Part shown: positions 1 through 8,448 of the stretch, in pieces
How positions within the stretch are numbered: the stretch's first letter is position 1
Layout of the letters: each line of letters starts with the position of its first letter
Origin: Euperipatoides rowelli
Taxonomy: Eukaryota; Onychophora; Udeonychophora; Euonychophora; Peripatopsidae
Assembly (NCBI GenBank): GCA_003024985.2
Contig: PXIH01S0007806.1
Direction: 5' to 3' (one strand)
DNA length: 11,837 nt
Program-made: the position numbers and the translations under genes
Notes under the pieces: model-generated
What the model was told of the DNA's origin: nothing
What the model saw: only the letters and a program-made list of their open reading frames with translations
The model's database searches: none

Positions 1-71
1 GGGGGTTATAAGCAAAGGGGCGCAATATTTTAAGCCGCAGGAGGGCGCAACTGAACCAAGCTCCGCCACTG
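1..71. mobile_element. hAT-like element terminus, running off the left edge
   Basis: Read on the minus strand from 71, the sequence starts CAGTGGCGGAGCTTGGTTC. CAGTGGCG-type ends are common for animal hAT transposons and their MITEs. The body would extend leftward out of the window, so the other end and the 8-bp target duplication cannot be checked; the first flanking bases on the right are GATTCAGT. It may be a separate element from the transposase remnant that follows. Confidence 0.5.
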
Positions 72-185
72 GATTCAGTGCCAAAAGCCATTAATTCATT
101 TGCTTTATGTTGAGCTTAAGAAGATTATTTAAACTTTAACAGGTTAAGTATGTAAACCGGAAACATTGTTTAAAGAAGAATAATT

Positions 186-751
186 ATGAAAGCTGAAACA
201 CTATTTAGGCAAGAAAATCTTTCTATTTCAAATATTGGAGTTTGTGAATTGACTTCAAATTACTTGAAACAGCTTACTAATTTGGAATGACATTTCTTAC
301 TGATGCCCAGAAGCATTCTGTAGTATCTGCTAAACATTTGATGAGCAAAACTTCAATACAAAATGGATGCCGAATCAAACGTTTTCATTGAATACAACAA
401 AGTGAAAGGCAAAAAGAAAGAAGTATTTCAGGCATAACAAAAATATGATCAGTATTACCAATTGAAGTTTCATTGACTTCAGTAAGCAATGAGTGGAGAT
501 TAATGAGAATGAAAGAAATGAATCCATCAGATGCTAGTCAGAGAATTGGTCACTATTAGAAAAACATATAATTACAGAGAAGTGCAACTGGTGATTTTAA
601 ATATCTACATTTTCAAAAAGGTTTCCAAGCAAGCTTGGCTATTTCCCATGGAAATGCTAATTTAGAACGTAGTTTCTCAAAGTCTAAACAAATTTTAGCT
701 GAAGACAAAGCACATGTAACTATCATGAAACCACTTTTTTTTAGAAAATAA
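186..751 (+). pseudogene. Decayed hAT transposase, C-terminal half
   Basis: Three open pieces on the + strand read like a hAT (Ac/ZBED-type) transposase. The first, 186-287, contains KAETLFRQENLSISNIG. The second, 482-556, contains NEWRLMRMKEMNPSDASQRI. The third, about 575-748, contains KYLHFQ, then LAISHGNANLERSFS and the tail KQILAEDKAHV. The SHGNAxxERSFS stretch is the hallmark of the hAT dimerisation domain at the transposase C-terminus. The last two pieces share a frame but are separated by stops at 557-559 and 569-571. The first piece is in another frame and ends at TGA 288-290. The copy is therefore dead, with stops, a frame change and probably missing sequence between 290 and 480. 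It lies in the same orientation as the host gene, presumably within an intron. Confidence 0.75.
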
Positions 752-831
752 AATGCCACTTTATTTTTAATAAAATGCCATTTTTTTTACCACTTTTTTT
801 CACTTAACAGACCACTTTTTCCACTTTTTTT
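730..831. repeat. Degenerate CCACTTTTTT repeat block
   Basis: Immediately at and after the transposase stop, the motif CCACTTTTTT or a near variant recurs at about 731, 755, 790, 811 and 821. It includes a duplicated aaaatgcca-t-tttattttt segment. It looks like slippage-expanded low-complexity DNA at the 3' end of the old hAT copy. Confidence 0.55.
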
Positions 832-2528
832 ACATGCTTTTGGCAGTGGTCACCTTGTTAATAGAATGAAATTGAAAACGTATTAGCAAGTTAAAGTATA
901 AAATAAACAAAGCTACTGTCTTCGAATTTGGCTTATTGCTGTACAATGTCGGGGAAAAAAAAGTATTTTGGTTAGTATAACAAAAAATGTCAATTACGAC
1001 ACTTAATTTTAATGGTATTGTTGAGCAGTCTTTCTTACAAAATAAATGCAACGGAGTAAATTTTTATTTGTCAGAAAATATTTAAATGAATTAATTATTG
1101 CGTAGTTTCTTTAGCTTTGATTAAATGATTTGAAAATTTTAATGTTGGAACATGAAAATCAGCAAATTGGGAAAATTGCTCATATACAGTATATATTGTG
1201 TATATGCTATAACGAATTGCTTGTTTTTTTTAATATTTTCTATTTTTTGGTGTAAATCTGTGTATGGAGAATAACTGAGTTTTGTTTATGTATTGATTGC
1301 CTTCTTGACAAGGAATTTCTATTTTTAATAATAAATGTAGTGTTAGCGTAATCTGATCAATTTTGAGAGTTTAAACATGCTACACTCACACTGTGAATTG
1401 ACTGCTGTCATTCCAATGGGTATCTTCATCCCGTGTACGTTTTTTGAGTGATTGTGTCCGCCCCCTGCATCATTGTAGTAGCCATTATTTTAAGCTGGGG
1501 CTTTTTATGTTTTATACAGTGAGTTTTTAATACAGTATATTGTTTGATTCATTTATGTTCCTTTTAATTAAACTTTGAGCTTCATTTCCGACTTCTTTGC
1601 TTTCTTAAAGTGGAAGTATTCGTTTTAATACTCTATATACTGGATATATAATTAATAAATATGGTTTGTGCTATATGTATAAAAATGTAAAAATGCATTT
1701 CTTGAGTTGTGTAAACATTATATCTTCATACTTTATTTCAATTCATAATTTCCGTTTGTTGTATTTTTTTATATTTTTTTTCAAGGTATTAAGTTATTAA
1801 AATTTTAATGATATAATCTCATCACAAGGTACATTAATAAAAGGTTCCTTGCGATTGTTTAAGAACACACAGCTTTGTGCTCAGCTTTTGTGTAATTTGT
1901 TATTACTTATTGTGAACCAATTTAATTTGTAGAATATCCTTAGAACAAAGGTTTGCATCATTTAAAGTCTGCTTTTGCAAATGTTATCTCTATAAATTTA
2001 ATTATTTGAGTCGGCAACATTTTTGAATTATCATACAGGTCTATGAAAGTAAAAGTTTCTGAAATCAAATCTATTGAATATAGAGTTATATTTTGGTTCA
2101 TAACTGTTAATTTTCCTTTAATTCTGCTACTTTAATTTTATGTGTGTGCAATGTTTTTACTGGTGCTTAAGATTGTAGAAATCCAACCCCTCACTTATTG
2201 TCTTGATGTCTTAAAACAGTTATACACCATTACTGTCTATTCCAACTTGTCCACAATGAGTTATTATGTTTTGGTGTTCTTTTTTTATACATTTTTTGAA
2301 ATCTTATTTGACTCCGCACAATCTTATAATTACACCTGTTGTTTAAAAAATAACTTAGGTCATTCATAATTGTTTTCTATTTATATTCCTTTCTTTCAGC
2401 ATGAGGCTAAAACTAGCTTTGAACAAAAGTTGTGTTTTGGCAGTTTTTATCCTTATCTCCTTCCCAATTCCTATCATTTAAAAATTTTTGAAAGTCTTGC
2501 TGCAATGATGCCTTGTCATGACTTTTAG
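752..2528. other. AT-rich non-coding stretch upstream of the first visible exon
   Basis: I find no coding frame with recognisable protein and no RNA gene here. By position it is most likely intron. It includes the T-rich CCACTTTTTT block, TA-rich short palindromic stretches (around 1187-1207), and a slightly more GC-rich patch at about 1385-1505 that I cannot identify. A strong acceptor-like sequence (ttcctttctttcag, ending 2399) is followed by one open frame of 42 codons that stops exactly at TAG 2526-2528. No donor is seen for it. Confidence 0.5.
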
Positions 2529-2660
2529 GTATGTCAGTCAGTGCCTCAAGTATAGATCAGAGTGCCGGCCGCTTGTCGGAACCGCAGCAGCCTAGCTTGC
2601 AAGACTCTAGCTTGCTTACTGACAGAACAGCAGCGCCACAGCAACAGCAACAACAGCAAG
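2529..2660 (+). CDS. Internal exon of KMT2C/D-like methyltransferase, serine/glutamine-rich, ends in polyQ
   Basis: This 132-nt exon is inferred from splice borders and reading frame. It follows an AG at 2527-2528 (tcatgacttttag) and ends before a donor at 2661 (AAG|GTAGCT). It starts with GT, the last two bases of a split codon. It then reads MSVSASSIDQSAGRLSEPQ, a Ser/Gln/Leu-rich stretch, and closes with seven glutamines in mixed CAG/CAA codons (2639-2659). It ends with a single G, which joins AT at 4224 to make Asp in the frame of the large exon. It is a symmetrical phase-1 exon of 44 codons, so skipping it would keep the frame. The base composition is clearly richer in G and C than its flanks. 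The pyrimidine tract at the acceptor is weak, and an AG at 2535-2536 is an in-frame alternative. On its own the peptide has no diagnostic domain, so the assignment depends on its splice fit with the next exon. Low-complexity glutamine tracts are typical of the middle of KMT2C/D proteins. Confidence 0.68.
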
Positions 2661-3299
2661 GTAGCTCTCCTGCTCTTTACTGCATTTTGCTCTGGCTCTA
2701 CGCACTTTGAATCTTTTGCATTCTGATCTTTTATCTTGCCTACTTTATCTTTTATTTATCTATGGAAGGTACTCCTTGTTTTATATTAGATCTCAAGTGG
2801 TGGTATTACATTCATCTGATTGCAATTTATCAATTTTTTTCCAAAGCACAAATTGCCTTATTTTTTTGTTGTTGTTTTTTGTCTTTATTTCTTTTTGTAT
2901 CTCATTACAGACCAAAATCACAGAATCCTATTTGTTTATGTTCTGTTTTCTTTTTCTTTTTTTGTATAAGTGTGTTAATTTAAAATATAAAAACTAAAAA
3001 AACCTGCAATTTTGTAAATATAAAAAAAAAAAAACTCATTTAAAAATAGCATTTACTGGAAATATAGTGCATTTAGCACTTTTTCTTTTTGGTTCATTAT
3101 AGGCAGTATGTTTAAAATAATTTTTATTATTTTTGATTTTTAATGCTAACCTTAGAGTCCAAGGGTGTACGGTGGGGGGCCGAAACCCCCCATCCCGAAT
3201 TCTGAATTATCAAGCTGCACCCCCCCCCCCCCCTGGTAAAAATGAGACCAACCCTAAATGTTGGTATTTAACATAAAGTTAGATCTCTCTTTAATAACT

Positions 3300-3307
3300 G
3301 TCTATAC
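3300..3307. repeat. Left target-site duplication of the hAT MITE (GTCTATAC)
   Basis: These eight bases are identical to 3681-3688. They lie directly against the CAG start of the element and mark its insertion into the older inverted-repeat element. Confidence 0.85.
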
Positions 3308-3680
3308 CAGCGGTAGTCAACCTGGTCCCTCCTCATACTAGTGGGTGATTCAAACTTTCATGGTGGGGGGTGGGGGTTTTTTCTCCATTGTTACAAATTT
3401 TGTTCTTCCTCCATATATCGACTACATTGCTAGAAATTTAGTGAGTTTGTATCGATGGAGATGCAGAAATTTAATAAATTTAAATTGTCTATGTGTAAGC
3501 CTACATAAAGTATAAATAAAAGGATACATTTGCATATTTTTTTACAAATCCTCCCCTCTAAAAATTACTTTGCATTTGCGCTAAATTGAGTTAATGTGGC
3601 AGAGGTGGGCGGTAAGGAAATTTTACCATCAGCAAAGATACAGAAGTGGGCGGTCGGTATTAAAAGGTTGACGACCCCTG
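3308..3680. mobile_element. hAT-type MITE, 373 bp, with perfect 8-bp target duplication
   Basis: The left end begins CAGCGGTAGTCAACCTGG. The right end, read on the other strand, begins CAGGGGTCGTCAACCTTTT, so the terminal inverted repeats match over about 16 positions with two mismatches. The element is flanked on both sides by GTCTATAC (3300-3307 and 3681-3688), an exact 8-bp duplication as made by hAT transposases. It has no coding capacity and is therefore non-autonomous. Inside, near the ends, are G-rich blocks (GGTGGGGGGTGGGGG near 3362 and two GGGCGGT blocks near 3606 and 3648). The CAGNGGT...CAACC ends resemble the widely scattered SPIN/Charlie-like hAT families, but I cannot name the family. 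Confidence 0.88.
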
Positions 3681-3688
3681 GTCTATAC
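3681..3688. repeat. Right target-site duplication of the hAT MITE (GTCTATAC)
   Basis: This is the exact partner of 3300-3307, starting immediately after the terminal CCCCTG of the element. Confidence 0.85.
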
Positions 3689-4223
3689 AATCAAAAAAAA
3701 AAAAAAAGATCAAATCTTAGCCTTAGCAAATCCTAGCAAAATGTCCATACAACCAAAAAAAAAAGGCTCATCAAAATACAACATTACTAGTAAGACTAAT
3801 CTTAAAGTTCTCTAGAACACCTCCCAAAAAAAGTTTCACCGTACGCCCTTGCTAGAATCATTTACTTTTTTGGCTATCTATATTTCAATTTAGCTTTATA
3901 CATTCAGTTCATTAATTGGTAAGTTAATGATCTTTATCTAAACAGGAAATTGAGTTTCACTCTTAAGCTAAAGTAGTATCAATGATTTAGACTATTTGAT
4001 AAAAACAATTATCCTGTTGTCAATTTATTTTGGTATTGATAAAAAAAAAAATTTAAATGCTGTGGGGAAAAAAATGAGCTTCCATTACCAGACTACTAGG
4101 ACTACCCTAGAAGCTTAGCCAAATCCAAAACAATAGTTATAAGAACATTGAAGGGAGGGAGGGATGTAGTTAAGATATAAGAAAAATTGAGTCTTCAATT
4201 TTTTTTTTTTTTTTTTTTGATAG

Positions 4224-5602
4224 ATGAAGCCTTGAAATCTCCATGGCAACATTCATTTGGATCCCCTAAATCCAATCAAGGTATACCTGTCTCACTGTCC
4301 CAAGATATTGGTGGATTCAGAAGTGGGCAATCAGGAGCATCAACTCATGAACTGAGTGTATCTACTTCACAACCTACTACACCTGTGTCGCAAAACTCAC
4401 CCTTTTCTCCATCGTCTTGTAGCCAACCATCTACTCCACGACCGCACCAATCTCCAACTGCTCTTATAGACCCTTTTGGTCAGCCGCCACCATCTAGAAC
4501 TTTAGAATCATGTGGACGAATGTCAGTACCATCTCGAGATATATTTTCTAGGCCTCAGAATGTAGGGCATCAGCCATCAGACTCTTTTTCACCAAGACCA
4601 CTTTTAGATCCATATACTCAACCTCCTGCAACACCAAGGCCAATTCAAGAACCGTTTTCTCCACCAACTACCAAAGATGCTTTGGACAGCTACATCAGGG
4701 TCCCAAACACTTCTAGATCTGATTCATTTTCAAGAATGATTGTTCAAAGACAACAGAATGATCCTTATATATCACAGTCAGCCGCTGAATCTTTTAATCA
4801 ACCTGGAAATTCAGTTTCAATGACACGAGAACAAATTTCTCCAGCAGTTGTTCCCAGACAATTGTCTATAGATCCTTATGCTCAGCCTCCATCTACTCCT
4901 CGGCCTTCTGCTGAAACATTTATTATACGCCCAAGATTAAGCCCCCATCAATCTCCAGAAACATTTCCCCAGCCAATGGCTAGGCCTCCCCCACCTCCAC
5001 CTCCTCCAGATCCATTTTTACAAGCAAGACAAAATGTTAATTCTGAGCCATATGCTCTTCAACCGGGTACCCCTAGACCTATGCTTCAAAGGCAGTCTTC
5101 TTTAGATCCTTATGTCCTACAGCCAAACATACAGAGACCAACTGTTGAACGATTTCCTTTGCAGTCAGGTCATACAGCACCATTCTCTAGTGATGATCCT
5201 TATGCTAAGCCTGCAGGCACTCCTAGACCGCCTTCATCTCTGCCTCATCAGTTTACTCCACCTCAAACAATTGTGAGAAGTATTCATGCAAATTTCCATC
5301 AACCTATGTCAATTCCTCGACCACCAATTCAACAAGAACCTTATGATCCTTATGCAAGGCATCCAGCAACTCCTAGACCTCAGCCAAGCGAGTCTTTTTC
5401 TACACCTGTTGTATCTGTAAGAAGATTGCTGCCACAAGATCCCTATGCACAACCACCTGGAACTCCTCGTCCACCCGATTCATATACACACAGAGGAAGA
5501 CTCCCTGCTTCTCAAGATATCGAAGAAGACAAACTTCCTCCTCAGGTGATCAGGAAGCACTTCTTGCTCGAGAGGAATGCCCCTATGGAGTCTAATGTAA
5601 TG
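4224..5602 (+). CDS. KMT2C/D: Large internal exon of a KMT2C/KMT2D (MLL3/MLL4)-type H3K4 methyltransferase, DPY-TPRP repeat region
   Basis: This 1379-nt exon encodes 459 codons plus two bases of a split codon. It is bounded by a T20 tract and gatag|AT on the left and by ATG|GTAAGT, a consensus donor, on the right. The product is rich in Pro, Ser, Gln, Thr and Arg, with no catalytic or zinc-binding residues. Its hallmark is a spaced repeat, DPYxxPPxTPRP, with units at 4607, 4871, 5045, 5105 (degenerate), 5195, 5345 and 5438. Between them lie looser DxF and SFS/ESF segments and a run of eight prolines (4985-5008). From knowledge of the family, vertebrate KMT2C and KMT2D carry the same DPY-x-QPPGTPRP repeats in their disordered middle, upstream of the HMG, PHD, FYRN/FYRC and SET modules. 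Those enzymes are the catalytic core of the nuclear COMPASS-like complex that monomethylates H3K4 at enhancers. The repeat segment is presumably disordered, and its job is not set by this sequence. In an insect-type split of the gene this could be either Trr or its partner. I am sure of the exon and fairly sure of the family, but cannot choose between C and D, which in invertebrates are usually one gene. Confidence 0.86.
4607..5473 (+). repeat. Seven dispersed DPYxxPPxTPRP protein repeat units within the exon
   Basis: Each unit is about 12 codons long: 4607-4642 DPYTQPPATPRP, 4871-4906 DPYAQPPSTPRP, 5045-5080 EPYALQPGTPRP, 5105-5140 DPYVLQPNIQRP, 5195-5230 DPYAKPAGTPRP, 5345-5380 DPYARHPATPRP and 5438-5473 DPYAQPPGTPRP. 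A shorter QPSTPRP sits near 4420-4445, and DPFGQPPP occurs near 4470. Spacing is irregular (about 60 to 260 nt between starts), and synonymous codons differ from unit to unit. This is therefore an old amino-acid repeat kept at protein level rather than a recent DNA tandem array. The conserved D-P-Y, the T-P and the R-P pairs suggest a repeated docking or modification site. That role is inference only; TP is a minimal site for proline-directed kinases. Confidence 0.85.
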
Positions 5603-5870
5603 GTAAGTCTAAATGAAATTATTGTATTCAGATTAAAATCGAAATAAAATTGCAGCTTTTTGAGATTGCCTCATGGTCTGAATCAATTTTGGGTGGAGTC
5701 AGATTTAGTAGAAACAAAACAGTTCCGGCTTCCATAATTAAACTTAGAATATTAAATACAGCCAAATGATACTAAAGCCATTGAAGTTGTGACACTAAAT
5801 TTAACTTTATTTGCCAATAAATTTTTAAATACATTTTTTAAAAATCTGAACTTAAATTTATTTTCAAAAA

Positions 5871-6145
5871 TTTTAATTATTGTACTTAATTTTATTTACT
5901 TTTTATAGCTTAAAAATTAATTTAGAATTAAGAAAACAAGTATTTATGATCTACTGAAATTTGCACATATTAAGTATTATGTAGGGGGAGCCACATATAA
6001 TCTTTTATTCTTATATTTTAATTATTGTACTTTAATTTTATTTACTTTTTATAGTTTAAAAATTCGTTTTGAATTAAGAAAATACAGTAAGTTTTTATGA
6101 TCGACTTAAATTTGCACATAATAAGTATTAGGCAGGGGGAGCCAC
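5871..6145. repeat. Two-copy direct tandem repeat, unit about 125-130 bp
   Basis: Copy 1 (5871-5994) and copy 2 (6016-6145) share the same order of motifs: ttttaattattgtactt, attttatttactttttatag, taaaaatt, gaattaagaaaa, tttatgatc, aaatttgcacata, taagtatta and the closing GGGGGAGCCAC. They differ by scattered substitutions and short indels and are separated by 21 bp. A third, very worn copy may follow at about 6210-6275 (tagtagttaaaattt, gagattaag). This is a segmental duplication inside the intron, or subrepeats of a transposon that ends at 6559. Confidence 0.8.
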
Positions 6146-6479
6146 TTTGAAAACAAAAGCGTCAGACAGCCCTGTTTTCAAGATAATTTTTGTTTTTCTG
6201 ATTACAAAATAATTCATTTAACTTTTGTTCTAGTAGTTAAAATTTTTTTTCTGAGATTAAGTTATTTTGCAATTTAGATTTTACAAAATAGTTTTTTTCC
6301 CCCATTCGAACATTTTGATTAGAGTACTAAAGCTTTTTTTTTTTTGGTGAGGGCGAGGGCACTCAAATATTTTGATTATTTGATATGCTGTAACAATTGT
6401 TTCAGACAATCTTGATTGCCTTGTGTGCATTTTATAAAAAAAATTACAAAATATGCTATTTAAAAAAATAAAAAGCGGG

Positions 6480-6559
6480 ACATTAAGCGATTAAAGTATT
6501 TGGTGGTCGGTAAGCCATATATCCAGTTAGAGATTGCTTTCCACTTGGCTACGCCACTG
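6480..6559. mobile_element. hAT-like terminus (CAGTGGCGTAGCCAAG on the minus strand)
   Basis: Read on the minus strand from 6559, the sequence begins CAGTGGCGTAGCCAAGTGG, a typical animal hAT inverted-repeat end. The element body would lie to the left, and the adjacent host bases on the right are TACAGTAG (6560-6567). I could not find a matching CAGTGGCG end preceded by TACAGTAG upstream, so the left end is lost or too worn. The tandem repeat at 5871-6145 could be internal to this element. The inner border given here is arbitrary. Confidence 0.48.
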
Positions 6560-7164
6560 TACAGTAGTCAAAATTTAAAAATATGCCATTAAAAATTAAA
6601 TTTAAATCAACTCACTTTAAAGTTTCTGTTATTTTTACCTCGGTAAAAAGAAAAGGAACAACCTTAAGTAAAATTCGACATATGAAAAAATTGTTCTGTC
6701 TTGTGGCACAAAACAGTATTCTTTTCCATCAAAGGCCAAATTTATATGGTGGTGGGCATTTTAAATACTCCAAGTACAGTATTATATTTAAAAACCACTC
6801 CAATATAATAAATTGGTATAAACTATAATTAAAAATTTATACACACACATAAAACCTTTATAATTATTTTGTTTGTTAATTTTTGTAGACATTACTAAAA
6901 AAAAATATTCCACTTTAAATTTAAAAAAATAAATTTGAAAATTTAAAGGTCACATGAAGTACTATTTTTTTATTTTTATGATTTATTTGCAAAGGCAATA
7001 ATTTTTTTTTTTTTTTAAGCAAAGAGTTATTAACAATTTAATTTTAAAAAATATATGCTCCGACCCTTTTAAACAGTACTGTCTAATTTATGAATGGCAG
7101 AGCTGAATTCAATGTTTTTGCAACAAAATGTTAAAAACAATAGAATTTATAGGACACAAGAGTG

Positions 7165-7184
7165 GTGGTGCTAATAAGCACCAC
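7165..7184. other. Perfect 8-bp stem hairpin with AATA loop
   Basis: GTGGTGCT (7165-7172) pairs exactly with AGCACCAC (7177-7184) across a 4-base loop. It sits in an AT-rich intron, so an 8-bp stem with five G-C pairs stands out. It does not match the histone mRNA stem-loop. A structured end of an unidentified mobile element is the likeliest source. Confidence 0.5.
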
Positions 7185-8218
7185 ACATGTTTAAATACCC
7201 TCACTTTACCTGGCACTCCGAGACAAGAGTAACAATGCAGAAAAATAAGTTCTAAAAGAAAAAGAAGAAAAAAACAAAGGATAATTAAATAAATACTGAG
7301 GGGACAATTGAAGGCTTAGCCACATAAGGGTTATAATAAGGACAATAATCAATGGCCAAAAGAACTGCTATATTAATAATAATTCAGATTGATAGATAGG
7401 GTAACTTATAATGAATAAGACTGATAAATAAGGAATTAGTCAATAAATAACTTAGTAGATAATAATAAATGAATAGCAACTATGGGGAGTCCTATAGGCT
7501 ATATGATTGAGACGATAAGAATTATGTAAAACAATCAAAGGAAATTCAGTTTTAATTAAAGAAAGACTGACATTAAAATTTCTTGACTAGCTAAAAAAAA
7601 AAAAAGGGAATAAAGATATTGCATCTCCAGGGCTGGAATATAAATAGTGAGATTGCTAAATAATAACTAATATAGGAAAATAAAATAGAGCTAGGGCTGA
7701 AATTAAAAAAAAATTTAGCGTTAAAAATATGGAAGGGAGCTGCTAAAGGCGCCAAGAGAGGCTTTGGTTAACACTACGATACCCCTTCCCCCACACTTAC
7801 ACACACTTTCTTCATTAACCTAGCTTAACCTTATCCCCTTGACAACAGGATATTTAAAGGAAAAAAAAGGGATTTAAAAGTCTGCATTGTAAAATTTAGA
7901 TTTAAGAATTTTTAGAAACGTATAATTAATATAAAGGAATTATGCGTTTAAAGTAAGTTTTAATAAAAGGGGCAGTATAAATAATTTAGAAAATTAATAT
8001 AAATCGTATAGCCAGATCTGTGCCTAGATGTTTTAAATCTGTAGCATGTCTCTTAGCATGATGGCCAGATGAGCTGAATTCTCCTATATACTCATGTTTC
8101 AATTTTGATCACTTAAAAGAAAATACAGGAATTCTTGGAGTTACAGATACAAGCTGAGAGATAACAGCAGCCCATTGGTAGACTTCATGCTGAGAAAACT
8201 CACTAACTGAAGGAAGCT

Positions 8219-8239
8219 GAATGATACTGAATGATACTG
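8219..8239. repeat. Two-copy short tandem repeat (gaatgatact)
   Basis: The decamer tgaatgatac is repeated back to back in otherwise non-repetitive sequence. It is a minor slippage duplication. Confidence 0.5.
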
Positions 8240-8448
8240 TCCTCACCTAGATCTCTGGTGAAGGTCAATTTTTATTTTTGACTAGATTGAGCTATGAGTA
8301 GATAATAATTATTAAATGAAAATAATAAAGTTTAAGCTAGCTGATTTGTATATAATAGCTTGTAAATATACAACTTGGCTGTTACACACATACAAATAAA
8401 TGTTTGCATTAAATATTGGACTATAAATAAAAAGAAAAATTAAAATAG

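Larger units (their letters stand above)
3159..3851. mobile_element. Older inverted-repeat DNA transposon or MITE, interrupted by the hAT MITE
   Basis: The left end carries AAGGGTGTACGGTG (3161-3174). The right end, read on the opposite strand, carries AAGGGCGTACGGTG (3837-3850). These are 14-bp inverted repeats with one mismatch. Without the inserted element and its extra target copy the original would be about 310 bp. It has no coding capacity. Just inside the left end is a G6-CCGAAA-C6 hairpin (3174-3191), followed by a run of 14 C (3220-3233). The right arm has A-runs. A TA dinucleotide occurs a few bases outside each end (tagagtcc on the left, gcta on the right), so a TA target duplication is possible. 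The exact borders and superfamily are not settled. Confidence 0.62.
2661..4223 (+). other. Intron between the two KMT2C/D-like exons
   Basis: This phase-1 intron of 1563 nt runs from GTAGCT to a very long T tract (4199-4218) followed by gatag. Its first 300 bases are T-rich and carry two overlapping open frames that read as Phe/Leu/Ser-rich translations of T-rich DNA. The middle holds an inverted-repeat transposon with a second transposon inside it, so most of the length is insertion-derived. After the elements (about 3852-4198) I see only AT-rich sequence. No branch point can be assigned with confidence. Confidence 0.72.

Noticed and set aside
830-1051. 73-codon minus-strand open frame
   Set aside because: It lies in AT-rich non-coding DNA beside the hAT remnant, with no motif or splice context.
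2142-2369. 75-codon open frame
   Set aside because: It is a T-rich, low-complexity translation with no recognisable motif and no splice borders joining it to the exons.
2401-2481. Signal-peptide-like MRLKLALNKSCVLAVFIL frame after a strong acceptor-like site at 2399
   Set aside because: The frame closes after 26 residues and there is no donor. The other open frame stops at TAG 2526-2528. It may be a decoy acceptor, but nothing supports an exon.
2707-2997. 96-codon hydrophobic open frame and its overlapping 73-codon neighbour
   Set aside because: The Phe/Leu/Ser/Cys-rich peptides are what T-rich intronic DNA encodes by chance. There is no domain and no coding composition.
4187-4223. ATG at 4187 as the start of a 486-codon protein
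   Set aside because: The first dozen residues are mostly phenylalanine from the T20 tract, and 4222-4223 is a splice acceptor whose frame fits the upstream exon. This is intron read-through, not a start.
5603-5647. C-terminal extension to the stop at 5647
   Set aside because: It begins exactly at a GTAAGT donor and becomes AT-rich at once. It is intron read-through.
6583-6828. 81-codon open frame
   Set aside because: The Lys/Ile/Phe/Asn-rich translation of AT-rich DNA has no motif and no coding composition.
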